Origin: an uncultured Lachnospiraceae bacterium
Lineage (GTDB): Bacteria; Bacillota; Clostridia; Lachnospirales; Lachnospiraceae
Assembly: GCA_949935685.1 (NCBI GenBank)
Contig: CATLGN010000020.1
Location: 1 to 13,444, forward strand
Direction of reading: 5' to 3'
DNA length: 13,444 bases
The position numbers and the translations under genes are program-made. Every line of letters starts with the position of its first letter. The stretch's first letter is position 1. This document shows, in pieces, positions 5,343 through 13,439 of the stretch. The notes beneath the pieces are model-generated. The model saw only the letters and a list, made by a program, of their open reading frames with translations, was not told the DNA's origin and ran no database searches.

Positions 5343-8300
5343 TTACAGCAAATCCGTCATGTCCGTCATCCTGTTAAAAAACGGGTCCTCAACTTTCAGA
5401 TGCAAAAATGTCTGATCGGAAACGGTTATCCCGTGAATCAGGGAAAGCAGCGTCTCGTCCAGCTCCTGATCTGTTTTTCTCGCTTCCGGCGGGCAGAGTT
5501 TCAGATAGATCCGAAAATAATCCAGAATGCCCGCCTGCGCGGAGAGAACACATTGTATCTCTTCTCCGCTCCTCGTCTCTTCCCCGTAGACAGCGGCGCC
5601 GTCCGCCGCAAATCCGATTACGGAAGGCTCCGGCGACGTCAATATCGTTTCCAGAATATAATAATCCTCAAATATCCGGCCCCCGCCGCCTTCTTCCAGC
5701 CGGTAAAACGGTACGATGTCCAGCCCGCTTCCGCGCATAGATGCCGCTTCCAGCTGCAGAAAATAAAATCCTTTCAGGTGATTCGCAAACAGCCGGGACA
5801 GAAACATCTGGCTCGTCCCTTTGGCCACGAAATCAAAGAAGGCAATATCCCCTTCCCGTATGCCAAGCTGCCCGATATATGCCGCATAAGCCTTTCTGCT
5901 CTCCGACGCCCGCTCCAGTATTTCCTGTGCATAGTCTGACAGACATGTTTTCCCGCTGTCTTCGGCGTCTGCAGTCACGCCGAAACGCTTTACAAGCTGT
6001 TCCTGCAGGCTGCCGCTGAATTTCATCTTTTCAACATAGCGAATGTCTTCCACATTTCTCATGCCCGCGCGGATTGCCGCCGTGCGGGAAGTGAGAAAAT
6101 AAACGGAAACCATATCCCGGTCCCGTGCCAGCATGTCATGCATCTTCTGCATCAGATAACCGTCTCTGGCACAGAACAAAATATTCCGTATTCCCTGCTC
6201 TCTTATCTGTCTGTCAAACCAGAGCGCAAAATCGCCCAGCAGCGGTGCAAAAAAGAGCCATCCTATATCATACGCATGCGCAGCCGCAATCTTTTTCCCG
6301 TCTTCTTCAAACTGAAACGGACTGTTAAAGAGTACCGACACAAACATGCCGATGCGAATCCGGTTTGCGAGCGGTTCCATAAAATCCCAGAGCCCCATAT
6401 AACCGGCCATTTCCAGCAGGTCAATCCCACTGTGAAGCCGGCATGCCTGCAGACCGTTTGCTCTTGCCTGTTCCATATCCGCGGTCAGATCATCCCCGAT
6501 ATGGACACATGACTTTTCTCCCGTTATCTCTTTCAACTTTGAAAACAGATATTGTGTCTTGCCCGTACCGTACTCACAGGAAACCAGAATATCCGTATAG
6601 CCTTCGATCCCGCATCTCTCCAGCAGCCCTGTAATCTGTTCTTTCGTATAATACGAATCCGTGACAAGGTAGATTTCTTTCCCCTGCCCGCGTAACTGCG
6701 GCAGCAGTTCACAGACTTCCTTCCGGGGAACGACCAGCGAACGGTCAATCTCCCATTCCAGCCGGACCGTCGCCGCCACGTCCAGCGCCGCAATGCCATA
6801 CGTCTCTTTCATCCAGGTATATATGGCGGTCAGCGTGGGCGCCCGGTCCTTCGACAATTCTTTCTCCGCCGCCAGACGTTTCCCGGCAAACTGTTCGATA
6901 ACCACACCCCGTTCCCGCAGCCGTTCGTCAACCAGTTCGAACACATCGGACGGAAAAAGCGTCCGGCGCATCAGCAGCGTGTCGAACAGGTCAAAACTTA
7001 TGACGTCGCATGCCGCCATCGTCCGCAGCAGAGCCCCCTTTGTCATGCCCGCCTGCCGGTCAAACGTGTAGACGGGCCGCTTTTCCCGGCAGAGATTGTT
7101 TCCGCGCATATCATATAGAGCAATCTGCCGCTGCACGCAGATTTTCCCAATCCTTTTGGCAATCGCCCGGCAGGAACCCGGCCGCGCGGCCACAATGATG
7201 AGCTTTACCTGCTGCACCGCAACCGCAAACGGAATGACCGGCATCCCGTATAATGTCCCTTCTTCCCGGTATCCGTCCAGGAGGCCGACAATCTGAAATT
7301 CGTTTTTCCAGGCGCGCAGAAGCTTCTCCGTCTCCGCACCCAGACCGTATATGGCAATTTTCCCGTTCTGAAATCTGCGAAATACTTCCGGCACGGGTCT
7401 GCGTATGAAATCCTGCAGCGCATCCGCAAACCGTTCCATGGAAAAATAAGTCTCATAGACCGCTCTTGCTTCCCGTCCCATCCGCCGCAGGCCGTCCGGG
7501 TTTCCGATTCCCCATGCGATCTGCTCTGCCAGTCTTTGGCTGTCCTCACTCGGAAACACAAGCCCGCCTGCGCCGTTTTGAATATAATCCGCCGTACCCG
7601 CGGCGTCGGATATGATACAGGGAACCCGATGCATCATCGCCTCCGCCGCCACCGTCGGCATGGGATCTTCCCGGGAAGGGCAAATCAGCGCGTCCGCCTG
7701 TTCCAAAAGCGTATGTACGGCCGGCCGGTCCAGCGTGCCGGTCATAATCACCTGCGGCAGATCCGCCGCCGTCTTTTCCAGCTCCCGTGCCATCCGGGAA
7801 GAGCGTTCTCCCACCAGATAAAATACGGCCTGCTGCCGCAGCGCCTCCGGCAGGCGCCGAATTGCCTGCAACAGGATGTCCTGCCCTTTGCGCGTTTCGA
7901 TATATCCGATCGTCACAAAGCAGATTTTCCGGTTTGCATCCCGCTCCTCCGCTTCGGCCTTTTCCGCCGCCTCGTCCCCTACACCATAGAGAAGCGTGCC
8001 CACCGGAAAATCGGGCAGAAACGAACGAATTGCCCTGCGCGGGACCGGCCCTACCGATACGATTTCCAGATTTTCCGTATCCATCCCGCACAAAAGCGCC
8101 CGGTCTGCGCCCTCATAAAAAAACGCGGCGTCATGGAGCCACCAGAGTACCGGAATGGCCGTATTGCGGCGGGATAAAAAGACATGATAATTGACCGTAT
8201 TGCACACGATCCGGGAAAAATTCCGAATCCATTCGATGTCGTCCATAACCGCCACCTGCAGATTCCCATCCACAACAACCGGAATGCCCGACCGCAGCAG

Positions 8301-8792
8301 CCGCTCCCGCAGCGGCCCGTCGATCATGGAGGCGAATACGACCGGGAATCCCTGCGCTGTCAGCGTCTCGGCCATATGATACAGAGCGAGCGAAGGCCCG
8401 CCCAGATTCATGTCGTGCGAGAGCAGCAATATCCGGTTTTCCGCTCCGTCCCCGTCCCGGACGACACTCTCGGCGCCGCCGTAAAACAGCGCCGGTATCT
8501 TCCGCTCTTTCACATCAATCAGCCGGTGCAAGTCATAAAAATGAAATATCCGGTTTTCGGAAACGCCCAGTTCCCGTAGCTGCTTTTTCATCTCCTTCAC
8601 ATAAAAGCTGAGAATCACAACCGCGTCAAACGATTGTTTCACACCCTCCGCCGGAGATAAGACCGGAATGCCGTCGATCTCCGTATTTTGTTTTTCCGGC
8701 GCATTGTCAAGCAGCGCCCGCACCCTTTCCCGGTCAAACCATTTCTTATACCGTTCGTAATAGTCGCCGGTTCCAAAAAGAAGAAATTTCAT
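5343..8792 (-). CDS. Multidomain protein: Rossmann-like, GT4 glycosyltransferase, Rossmann-like, HAD, second HAD-like region
   Basis: A 1149-residue modular protein without a signal peptide. Residues 1-95 are a Rossmann-like module (KFLLFGTGDYYERYKK). Residues about 118-465 are a GT4-type glycosyltransferase: the GGPSLALYH acceptor-side loop (131-139), GYIETRKGQD at the start of the second lobe (296-305), and the donor motif SREDPMPTVAAEAM (373-386). Residues 477-565 hold a second Rossmann-like module (KIAIYGLGAETEKLLRAW). A HAD phosphatase-like domain follows (595-790) with SFDLFDTLL (599-607), VTDSYYTK (710-717), GKTQ (744-747) and HIGDDLTAD (764-772). The C-terminus (about 810-1149), with ILFCARDGYLM (871-881) and AFFDFVAKGTSQ (984-995), resembles the tail of COG5610-type HAD proteins from glycan clusters. 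HAD motif I has Phe at the +2 position where phosphatases usually have the acid/base Asp, so phosphatase activity is uncertain. The neighbouring stop lies 1 nt upstream of the ATG. Confidence 0.85.
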   Translation of the reverse strand: MKFLLFGTGDYYERYKKWFDRERVRALLDNAPEKQNTEIDGIPVLSPAEGVKQSFDAVVILSFYVKEMKKQLRELGVSENRIFHFYDLHRLIDVKERKIPALFYGGAESVVRDGDGAENRILLLSHDMNLGGPSLALYHMAETLTAQGFPVVFASMIDGPLRERLLRSGIPVVVDGNLQVAVMDDIEWIRNFSRIVCNTVNYHVFLSRRNTAIPVLWWLHDAAFFYEGADRALLCGMDTENLEIVSVGPVPRRAIRSFLPDFPVGTLLYGVGDEAAEKAEAEERDANRKICFVTIGYIETRKGQDILLQAIRRLPEALRQQAVFYLVGERSSRMARELEKTAADLPQVIMTGTLDRPAVHTLLEQADALICPSREDPMPTVAAEAMMHRVPCIISDAAGTADYIQNGAGGLVFPSEDSQRLAEQIAWGIGNPDGLRRMGREARAVYETYFSMERFADALQDFIRRPVPEVFRRFQNGKIAIYGLGAETEKLLRAWKNEFQIVGLLDGYREEGTLYGMPVIPFAVAVQQVKLIIVAARPGSCRAIAKRIGKICVQRQIALYDMRGNNLCREKRPVYTFDRQAGMTKGALLRTMAACDVISFDLFDTLLMRRTLFPSDVFELVDERLRERGVVIEQFAGKRLAAEKELSKDRAPTLTAIYTWMKETYGIAALDVAATVRLEWEIDRSLVVPRKEVCELLPQLRGQGKEIYLVTDSYYTKEQITGLLERCGIEGYTDILVSCEYGTGKTQYLFSKLKEITGEKSCVHIGDDLTADMEQARANGLQACRLHSGIDLLEMAGYMGLWDFMEPLANRIRIGMFVSVLFNSPFQFEEDGKKIAAAHAYDIGWLFFAPLLGDFALWFDRQIREQGIRNILFCARDGYLMQKMHDMLARDRDMVSVYFLTSRTAAIRAGMRNVEDIRYVEKMKFSGSLQEQLVKRFGVTADAEDSGKTCLSDYAQEILERASESRKAYAAYIGQLGIREGDIAFFDFVAKGTSQMFLSRLFANHLKGFYFLQLEAASMRGSGLDIVPFYRLEEGGGGRIFEDYYILETILTSPEPSVIGFAADGAAVYGEETRSGEEIQCVLSAQAGILDYFRIYLKLCPPEARKTDQELDETLLSLIHGITVSDQTFLHLKVEDPFFNRMTDMTDLL

Positions 8793-8793
8793 A

Positions 8794-10347
8794 TTATCCC
8801 CGCATCATCGTATCCAGTATCGCTTCCAGACTGTAAATTTTCCCCTGATAGTTCCGCCGCAGCATCCGTTCGATGCCGGCCGCATCATACGCCGTAATCA
8901 CAATCGCATCCACCGCCGGGAAATTCTCTTCCGGCCGGTAGATCGCAAAGTCACTGCCGAACTGTCCCACATACCGGTCAATCCCAAAGGCCGCAGGCCG
9001 CCCCTCCCGCGCAAGGCTGAGCAGCAGATGTTTCCCCAGAGACGCCATTCCGTATATGGCCACGCTGCCGACCTCCTCCGCCTCCAAAAAATCCGAAAAA
9101 CGGATCTTCTGTTCCTGCTCCAGAAACAGCCAGGTATCCACCGTCTGAAACAGCCGTTTGAACTTCCGCGCCTCATCGGCAAGCTCTGTCATCTCCCGCC
9201 GCGCATCCGCCGCAAACCGTGTGCAGGCTGCGTCCGGCACAAACGCCGGCGCCGCGGCAGCGTCCGCAGCGGCATCCCGGACGGCCTCCAGATACCCGTA
9301 TCCGTCCGTTTCATCCGGCTCCAGATACATACCCTCGCCCCATTCGTTCCAAGCGTTGAGAAACAGGTAGCCGTTTCCACAGTCCGCGCTTTTGCGAATC
9401 AGTTTTGCCAGGTTTTCCCGGAATATCTGCGGCGACGCACCCGTCAGGCATTCCCCGCTCCGTCCCCTGCGCGGGGTATCGTCATACCCGGAAATGCCGC
9501 AGAAATAAGTCCGGCACCCCGGCAGTGGCTCCGAAGCCAGCGCCGCATCCCAAGCGTCCCGATAGGCAAAGCATCGGACACCGTTTCGGATTTCCGCCTT
9601 CCCGGCCCGGTTCATCCGGTTAAAGCTGCTGCGCGGTTCATAGATCAGCGCCGCGTCCAGACAATCGTTCGGCGCCTGCATCCGCGCCCCGATCAGATAC
9701 AGCCCCGGCAGCCCCGCCTGCCGTGCCAGCGCGCGCCAGCATGCCGTCATCTCCCGCAGCGGCCCTATATCGTCGGGACTGTAAAAGACAAATACCGGTT
9801 TCCCCGCTTCTTTTATGTACCTGTCATCCGCAAAGAACGGCAGCAGATAGGCAAAATGCCGCTCCCAGTCGGCGCGGCCGCCATACGCCTGCTCCGCCAG
9901 CACCCCGCCCGGCGCATCCGCGCCGCCCGCCTCATACTTCTCCGCCCAGACATTGCCGCTGATGCGGCTCCACGAACGAATCCAGGGCTCGCTCGCCCAG
10001 TTAAAACAAAACGGCATGTCGATGTCTTTCCAGCGCAGCAAATTCTCCGCCGGCAGTTCCAGCTCTTTTTTTCCGTCCTTAAAATAATAGTGATAAAAGC
10101 AAAAACCGTCGATCCCGTGCGCGGCGGCAAGCGCCGCCTGCCGCTGCATCGTCTCTTTTTTGCTCAAATCATAATAGACGCCGCCGGCCGGTACCCGCGG
10201 CTCATTGTGGCCGGGGAAATACGGCTCGGCCGTTTTCACGGAAACCCAGTCCGTAAAGCCTTCTCCCCACCAGGCATTGTTATCTTCGTTTTCATAAAAC
10301 TGCGGCAGATAAATCGCCAAAATCTTCGGCAGCTTCCCTGTTTTCAT
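8794..10347 (-). CDS. WbsX-family glycan-cluster protein (GH99-like fold) with C-terminal Rossmann-like module
   Basis: A 517-residue protein. Residues 1-365 match the WbsX (Glyco_tran_WbsX) family: AIYLPQFYENEDNNAWWGEG (11-30), GFTDWVSV (30-37), GIDGFCFYHYYF (78-89), FCFNWASEPW (113-122) and FLNAWNEWGEGMYLEPD (329-345). Such proteins are common in O-antigen and capsule clusters and resemble the GH99 glycoside hydrolase fold; older annotation calls them glycosyltransferases and the activity is unsettled. A linker (366-426) leads to a Rossmann-like module (427-511) with SVAIYGMASLGKHLLLSLA and AVDAIVITA, closely matching the C-terminus of the PIG-L protein upstream. The start ATG overlaps the stop of the methyltransferase gene as ATGA, indicating translational coupling. 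GC content is very high here (44 of 60 bases at 9241-9300). Confidence 0.85.
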   Translation of the reverse strand: MKTGKLPKILAIYLPQFYENEDNNAWWGEGFTDWVSVKTAEPYFPGHNEPRVPAGGVYYDLSKKETMQRQAALAAAHGIDGFCFYHYYFKDGKKELELPAENLLRWKDIDMPFCFNWASEPWIRSWSRISGNVWAEKYEAGGADAPGGVLAEQAYGGRADWERHFAYLLPFFADDRYIKEAGKPVFVFYSPDDIGPLREMTACWRALARQAGLPGLYLIGARMQAPNDCLDAALIYEPRSSFNRMNRAGKAEIRNGVRCFAYRDAWDAALASEPLPGCRTYFCGISGYDDTPRRGRSGECLTGASPQIFRENLAKLIRKSADCGNGYLFLNAWNEWGEGMYLEPDETDGYGYLEAVRDAAADAAAAPAFVPDAACTRFAADARREMTELADEARKFKRLFQTVDTWLFLEQEQKIRFSDFLEAEEVGSVAIYGMASLGKHLLLSLAREGRPAAFGIDRYVGQFGSDFAIYRPEENFPAVDAIVITAYDAAGIERMLRRNYQGKIYSLEAILDTMMRG

Positions 10348-11447
10348 ATCTTTTCCACCACTGCATATACAATCAACGGATAATATTTGTCATTTGCTTC
10401 AAAATCCTTTTCCTGCAAGTCCTCACGGCACAGTCCGACGATATGCGCCGTTACCGTCTTTACATTGCCATAGCTGCCGACGGCCGCCAGGCGAAGCGAA
10501 GGTTCCTCCGCAAACATCCAGCGAAAAGCGTCCATATTAAAGTTAAACCGGCAGCCGTAATCATCCATACAGCGGATGGAATTCTGGGAAAGACCGGAGC
10601 AGGTGATCAGAGCGCTGCCGCCCTTTTTCAGGAGGCGGCCGATACTGTGCGCCGCGGCTCTCAGATCAGACAGATACATCAATGTCTGCGTCAGAATAAA
10701 GCAGTCCGCGATCCCGTCCCGAATGCCCGCGCCGGTTTCCAGATTCCCGTTAAACGTTATGCCGTCGCCTGTACTGCCGACATCCATGACAAGGGAACGG
10801 CCGACCCGTTCTGCGCCAAACGCTCTCGTATAGGTATTGTCCTCGATTTCCAGGACATCACCGCATATGCGGTCCCGGTATTGCTCTAAAAAACGCGCGA
10901 TATAATACCGGTCCACCGGCGTCCCGCGCTCTGTCCCGAACTGCCGGCTGACCGGCTCCGTGTCCATTTCCGCCACCGCCCGGATTATGGCATACCGCTC
11001 CGTGTATGCCTGCCGCAGAAACGCCCGCCATCCGTCTTCATCAGCGATGCGGACTGTCCGGCCGTCCCGGCAGACACATAAAAAGCAGTCCTTATGAAAC
11101 ACGATCTTCTCCAGACATCCGGCAAGCGCTTCTTCGTTTTCAAAAAACGGCTCCTGCGCAAACGGAAATACGAGCCGTTTCGGGTCAACCCCCGCCCCGC
11201 ACAACTGCTTCCACATACTGACAAAATGAACGGACATCAGAAAGATTTCCGTCGTATCCTCCGTATCGACCGCCGCCGGATTCATCACCGGTATGTCCGT
11301 ATCCCGATACCGGTACGGCGCATCTGCCGCCGCACGGTTATCAAGAAATCCGGCAATATGATACCGGCTCTGTATCGCCTCTTGCTTGTGTTCGAAATAT
11401 TTTCCCGTACCGAATACAATAATGTCTCTCATATGCCGCTCTCCCAT
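10344..11447 (-). CDS. N-terminal Rossmann-like module fused to a methyltransferase-like domain
   Basis: A 367-residue protein. Residues 6-100 form a Rossmann-like module (IIVFGTGKYFEHK, GFLDN, DIPVMNP, MWKQLCGAGVDPKR) that aligns by eye with the N-terminus of the 1149-residue protein. Residues about 165-367 resemble class I SAM-dependent methyltransferases from surface-glycan clusters: RGTPVDRYYI (174-183), GDVLEIEDNTYTRAFG (196-211) in place of the usual glycine-rich motif I, and LMYLSDLRAAAHSIGRLLKK (256-275) before GGSALIT. The loss of GxGxG means SAM binding is not assured. The start is either ATG 11447, which overlaps the upstream stop as TGATG and has GGAAGGAG about 10 nt upstream, or ATG 11432, which begins at the Rossmann strand and has GGGAG 8 nt upstream. 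The longer form is given. The 3' end overlaps the WbsX gene by 4 nt. Confidence 0.75.
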   Translation of the reverse strand: MGERHMRDIIVFGTGKYFEHKQEAIQSRYHIAGFLDNRAAADAPYRYRDTDIPVMNPAAVDTEDTTEIFLMSVHFVSMWKQLCGAGVDPKRLVFPFAQEPFFENEEALAGCLEKIVFHKDCFLCVCRDGRTVRIADEDGWRAFLRQAYTERYAIIRAVAEMDTEPVSRQFGTERGTPVDRYYIARFLEQYRDRICGDVLEIEDNTYTRAFGAERVGRSLVMDVGSTGDGITFNGNLETGAGIRDGIADCFILTQTLMYLSDLRAAAHSIGRLLKKGGSALITCSGLSQNSIRCMDDYGCRFNFNMDAFRWMFAEEPSLRLAAVGSYGNVKTVTAHIVGLCREDLQEKDFEANDKYYPLIVYAVVEKI

Positions 11448-12499
11448 CAGACTTTCTCTCCTTCCAGAAGCGTCCGCAGGGAAATGATATTGGCAAATCC
11501 CATCCCCTGCAGTTCCCGCCTGATCTCATCAAAATAATAAACCGCTGTCACCACGACCGCGTCCACAGCGGGAAGCCCTTCCCGCGGCGCATAGACAGGC
11601 AGTTCCGCCCGGCCGGTATCGACCGCTTTTTTATCCAGTACATATGCCGCCCGTACCGGGCTGCCGGCAAGTTCCAGACAGAGCAGCCGGCCCAGTTCCG
11701 CATACCCGTATACCGCGACCAGACGGTGCCCGCGCATCATAAGCGTCTGCGCCAGACTGCCGCCCGCGATCTTCCTGCGCATCCACCGTGTCAATACCTG
11801 ATAAAAGAGAATCTGCTTTTGCAGACGGCTCTGCAGTTCCGCCTCCTGCACGGAATCGCTGTCCGTCTCCGTTTCCACGCGGGTATACGCTTCGGCAAAA
11901 CGCCCGCACAGACGGTTTTGCAATGCTCTGTACTCCGCCATGCAAACCGCATACCGGTCATACGGCAGCGATGTGAGCTGCGATTGGTGAAAACGAATCA
12001 TCTGCCGCTTTTTCTCCATCCGGTCCGTTATATCCAGCAGGTGCGTCGGGCACTGCAAAGGCGCATGCACCTCATACAGATACAGCTCGCTGCCCGGCGC
12101 CCCCTGCTTTTGCAATGCCTGCCGCACACTCCTGTACGCGGCCGTGTGATCAGGATGATCGTCGTGCATGCCGGTGACAAAAATTTTCGTATAATCCGCA
12201 AGCCCGATCTGTTCCAGACAATCGGTATGCTGCAGCAGCGTGCCGTCTTCATAGCCGAGCATCTGATAGTCCGTCACGCCGAGAAAGCGCATTTCCTCCT
12301 GAAATTCCTGTTCCCGGACTGCCTTCACCCGCTCCGGCGCCGCGTCCCCCTGCCCTTCCCTGCCGTCGGTTAAAACGAGCACCCGGCACTGCCCGGGATA
12401 ACGGGCAAGCAGACCGCCCGGCCCGATACACTCATCGTCCGGGTGAGGCGCGATAATCAAAATATGGTCGTTTTCTTTGATGTCAAGTGTCTGCAGCAT
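11447..12499 (-). CDS. PIG-L/LmbE-family N-deacetylase with C-terminal Rossmann-like module
   Basis: A 350-residue protein. Residues 1-200 are a PIG-L (LmbE) zinc-dependent deacetylase: APHPDDE (17-23, with H19 and D22 as probable zinc ligands and D21 as probable base) and GMHDDHPDHTAAY (110-122, third ligand H115 or H118). The family removes acetyl groups from N-acetylglucosamine-type substrates, here presumably a glycan intermediate in the cytoplasm; no signal peptide is seen. Residues 205-258 form a charged, probably helical linker. Residues 259-346 are a Rossmann-like module, LVAVYGYAELGRLLCLELA then AVDAVVVTA and IISLRTLLEG, paralogous to the end of the WbsX-family protein. The ATG has AGGAGG only about 4 nt upstream, and this site overlaps the TAG of the previous gene. 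Deacetylase identity is firm; the substrate is not known. Confidence 0.9.
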   Translation of the reverse strand: MLQTLDIKENDHILIIAPHPDDECIGPGGLLARYPGQCRVLVLTDGREGQGDAAPERVKAVREQEFQEEMRFLGVTDYQMLGYEDGTLLQHTDCLEQIGLADYTKIFVTGMHDDHPDHTAAYRSVRQALQKQGAPGSELYLYEVHAPLQCPTHLLDITDRMEKKRQMIRFHQSQLTSLPYDRYAVCMAEYRALQNRLCGRFAEAYTRVETETDSDSVQEAELQSRLQKQILFYQVLTRWMRRKIAGGSLAQTLMMRGHRLVAVYGYAELGRLLCLELAGSPVRAAYVLDKKAVDTGRAELPVYAPREGLPAVDAVVVTAVYYFDEIRRELQGMGFANIISLRTLLEGEKV

Positions 12500-12506
12500 A
12501 TGCCTC

Positions 12507-13439
12507 CTACAACTTTCTGATCCAGATATTAGCGCCGGCTACAAAGTGGTCAAACAGATTCCTTCTGCGCATCTCCTCATTCCACATATCGTTAAAAAAG
12601 AGCATCTCATAGGCATTGTTATGCATTAGAAAGGCCCGCAGCAGATAACTTTCATTCCAAATCCAGCCGTTCTTCAGCCATTCCAGCGGATATTCAAAAT
12701 CAGCGGTAATATCATGAAAATGAATGCAAACGCCCGGATTCAATGCCGGCAGAATTTCGAAAAAAATGCGGTTGACATCCGAACCCCGTTTTGCCAGGTG
12801 CGAAGAGTCAACAAACAAAATGTCACCCGCCTCCAACTGCTCAAATATGGCCAAATCCACTTCCTGCAGGCCGCATTCCTCCAAATGGATATGATCGCTT
12901 TCCTTTAACAGCCTCCGCAGTCTCGCGGGATACGGCTCTATAAACGTCAGTTCCATCTTATGGCCACAATAATATTCATTGGTATCCAGCATAACGGCAG
13001 AAGAAAATCCAGAGCCGATCTCTATAATGCGGGAAGGCTGCAGCAGGCGAATCATTCCGTGCAGTACAAATGCATCCGCAATTCCATAAGTGGTATTATC
13101 CTCATAAAATCTTGGCCTGACATCCGGCCCCAGCTGTGCGGGCAGCTGCGCATGAATGTGCAGCAGCGATTCGAATATCGCCTTTTGTTTCTCCATTTGA
13201 AAATCTATATCCCGAATAACCGGGCGGCTGTCTCTTTCCGATTTAATGCAATATGAAATATCGGGAAAAGGACTGTTGAAATTCCCCATCTCTTCGATTC
13301 TGTCATATCCATAATATTCACAGTCCAGATAACTCAGGCGATACAGCAGATCAATCGTCTCTGTCGGATAAACATTCTCATATCTGGCAGACAACTCCCC
13401 ATACAATTCTTTGCTGTCCGAAACACTGACCAGCAGCAT
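12507..13439 (-). CDS. Class I SAM-dependent methyltransferase (Methyltransf_24-like), possibly incomplete at its 5' end
   Basis: A 310-residue reading frame. The methyltransferase core covers about 108-250: YGIADAFVL (118-126), motif I RIIEIGSGFSSAVMLD (137-152), FIEPYP at the ribose-binding acidic end (166-171), GDILFVDSSH (205-214) and IHFHDI (239-244). This pattern fits Methyltransf_24-type enzymes found in glycan clusters. The acceptor is unknown. The ATG at 13439 is only 5 nt from the window end and the frame stays open beyond it, with no ribosome binding site visible, so the true start may lie outside. Base composition is AT-richer than the rest of the operon (sampled lines give 24/60 and 28/60 G+C). 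The stop lies 7 nt before the PIG-L gene, whose ribosome binding site overlaps it. Confidence 0.85.
   Translation of the reverse strand: MLLVSVSDSKELYGELSARYENVYPTETIDLLYRLSYLDCEYYGYDRIEEMGNFNSPFPDISYCIKSERDSRPVIRDIDFQMEKQKAIFESLLHIHAQLPAQLGPDVRPRFYEDNTTYGIADAFVLHGMIRLLQPSRIIEIGSGFSSAVMLDTNEYYCGHKMELTFIEPYPARLRRLLKESDHIHLEECGLQEVDLAIFEQLEAGDILFVDSSHLAKRGSDVNRIFFEILPALNPGVCIHFHDITADFEYPLEWLKNGWIWNESYLLRAFLMHNNAYEMLFFNDMWNEEMRRRNLFDHFVAGANIWIRKL

Noticed and set aside
5304..5939. 211-residue plus-strand frame opposite the end of the 1149-residue protein
   Set aside because: No motif or family resemblance, and it lies opposite a continuous C-terminal domain.
9028..10383. 451-residue plus-strand frame opposite the WbsX-family gene
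   Set aside because: Arg/Pro-rich translation with no recognisable motif; it is antisense to a gene with clear WbsX signatures and is explained by high GC and codon bias.
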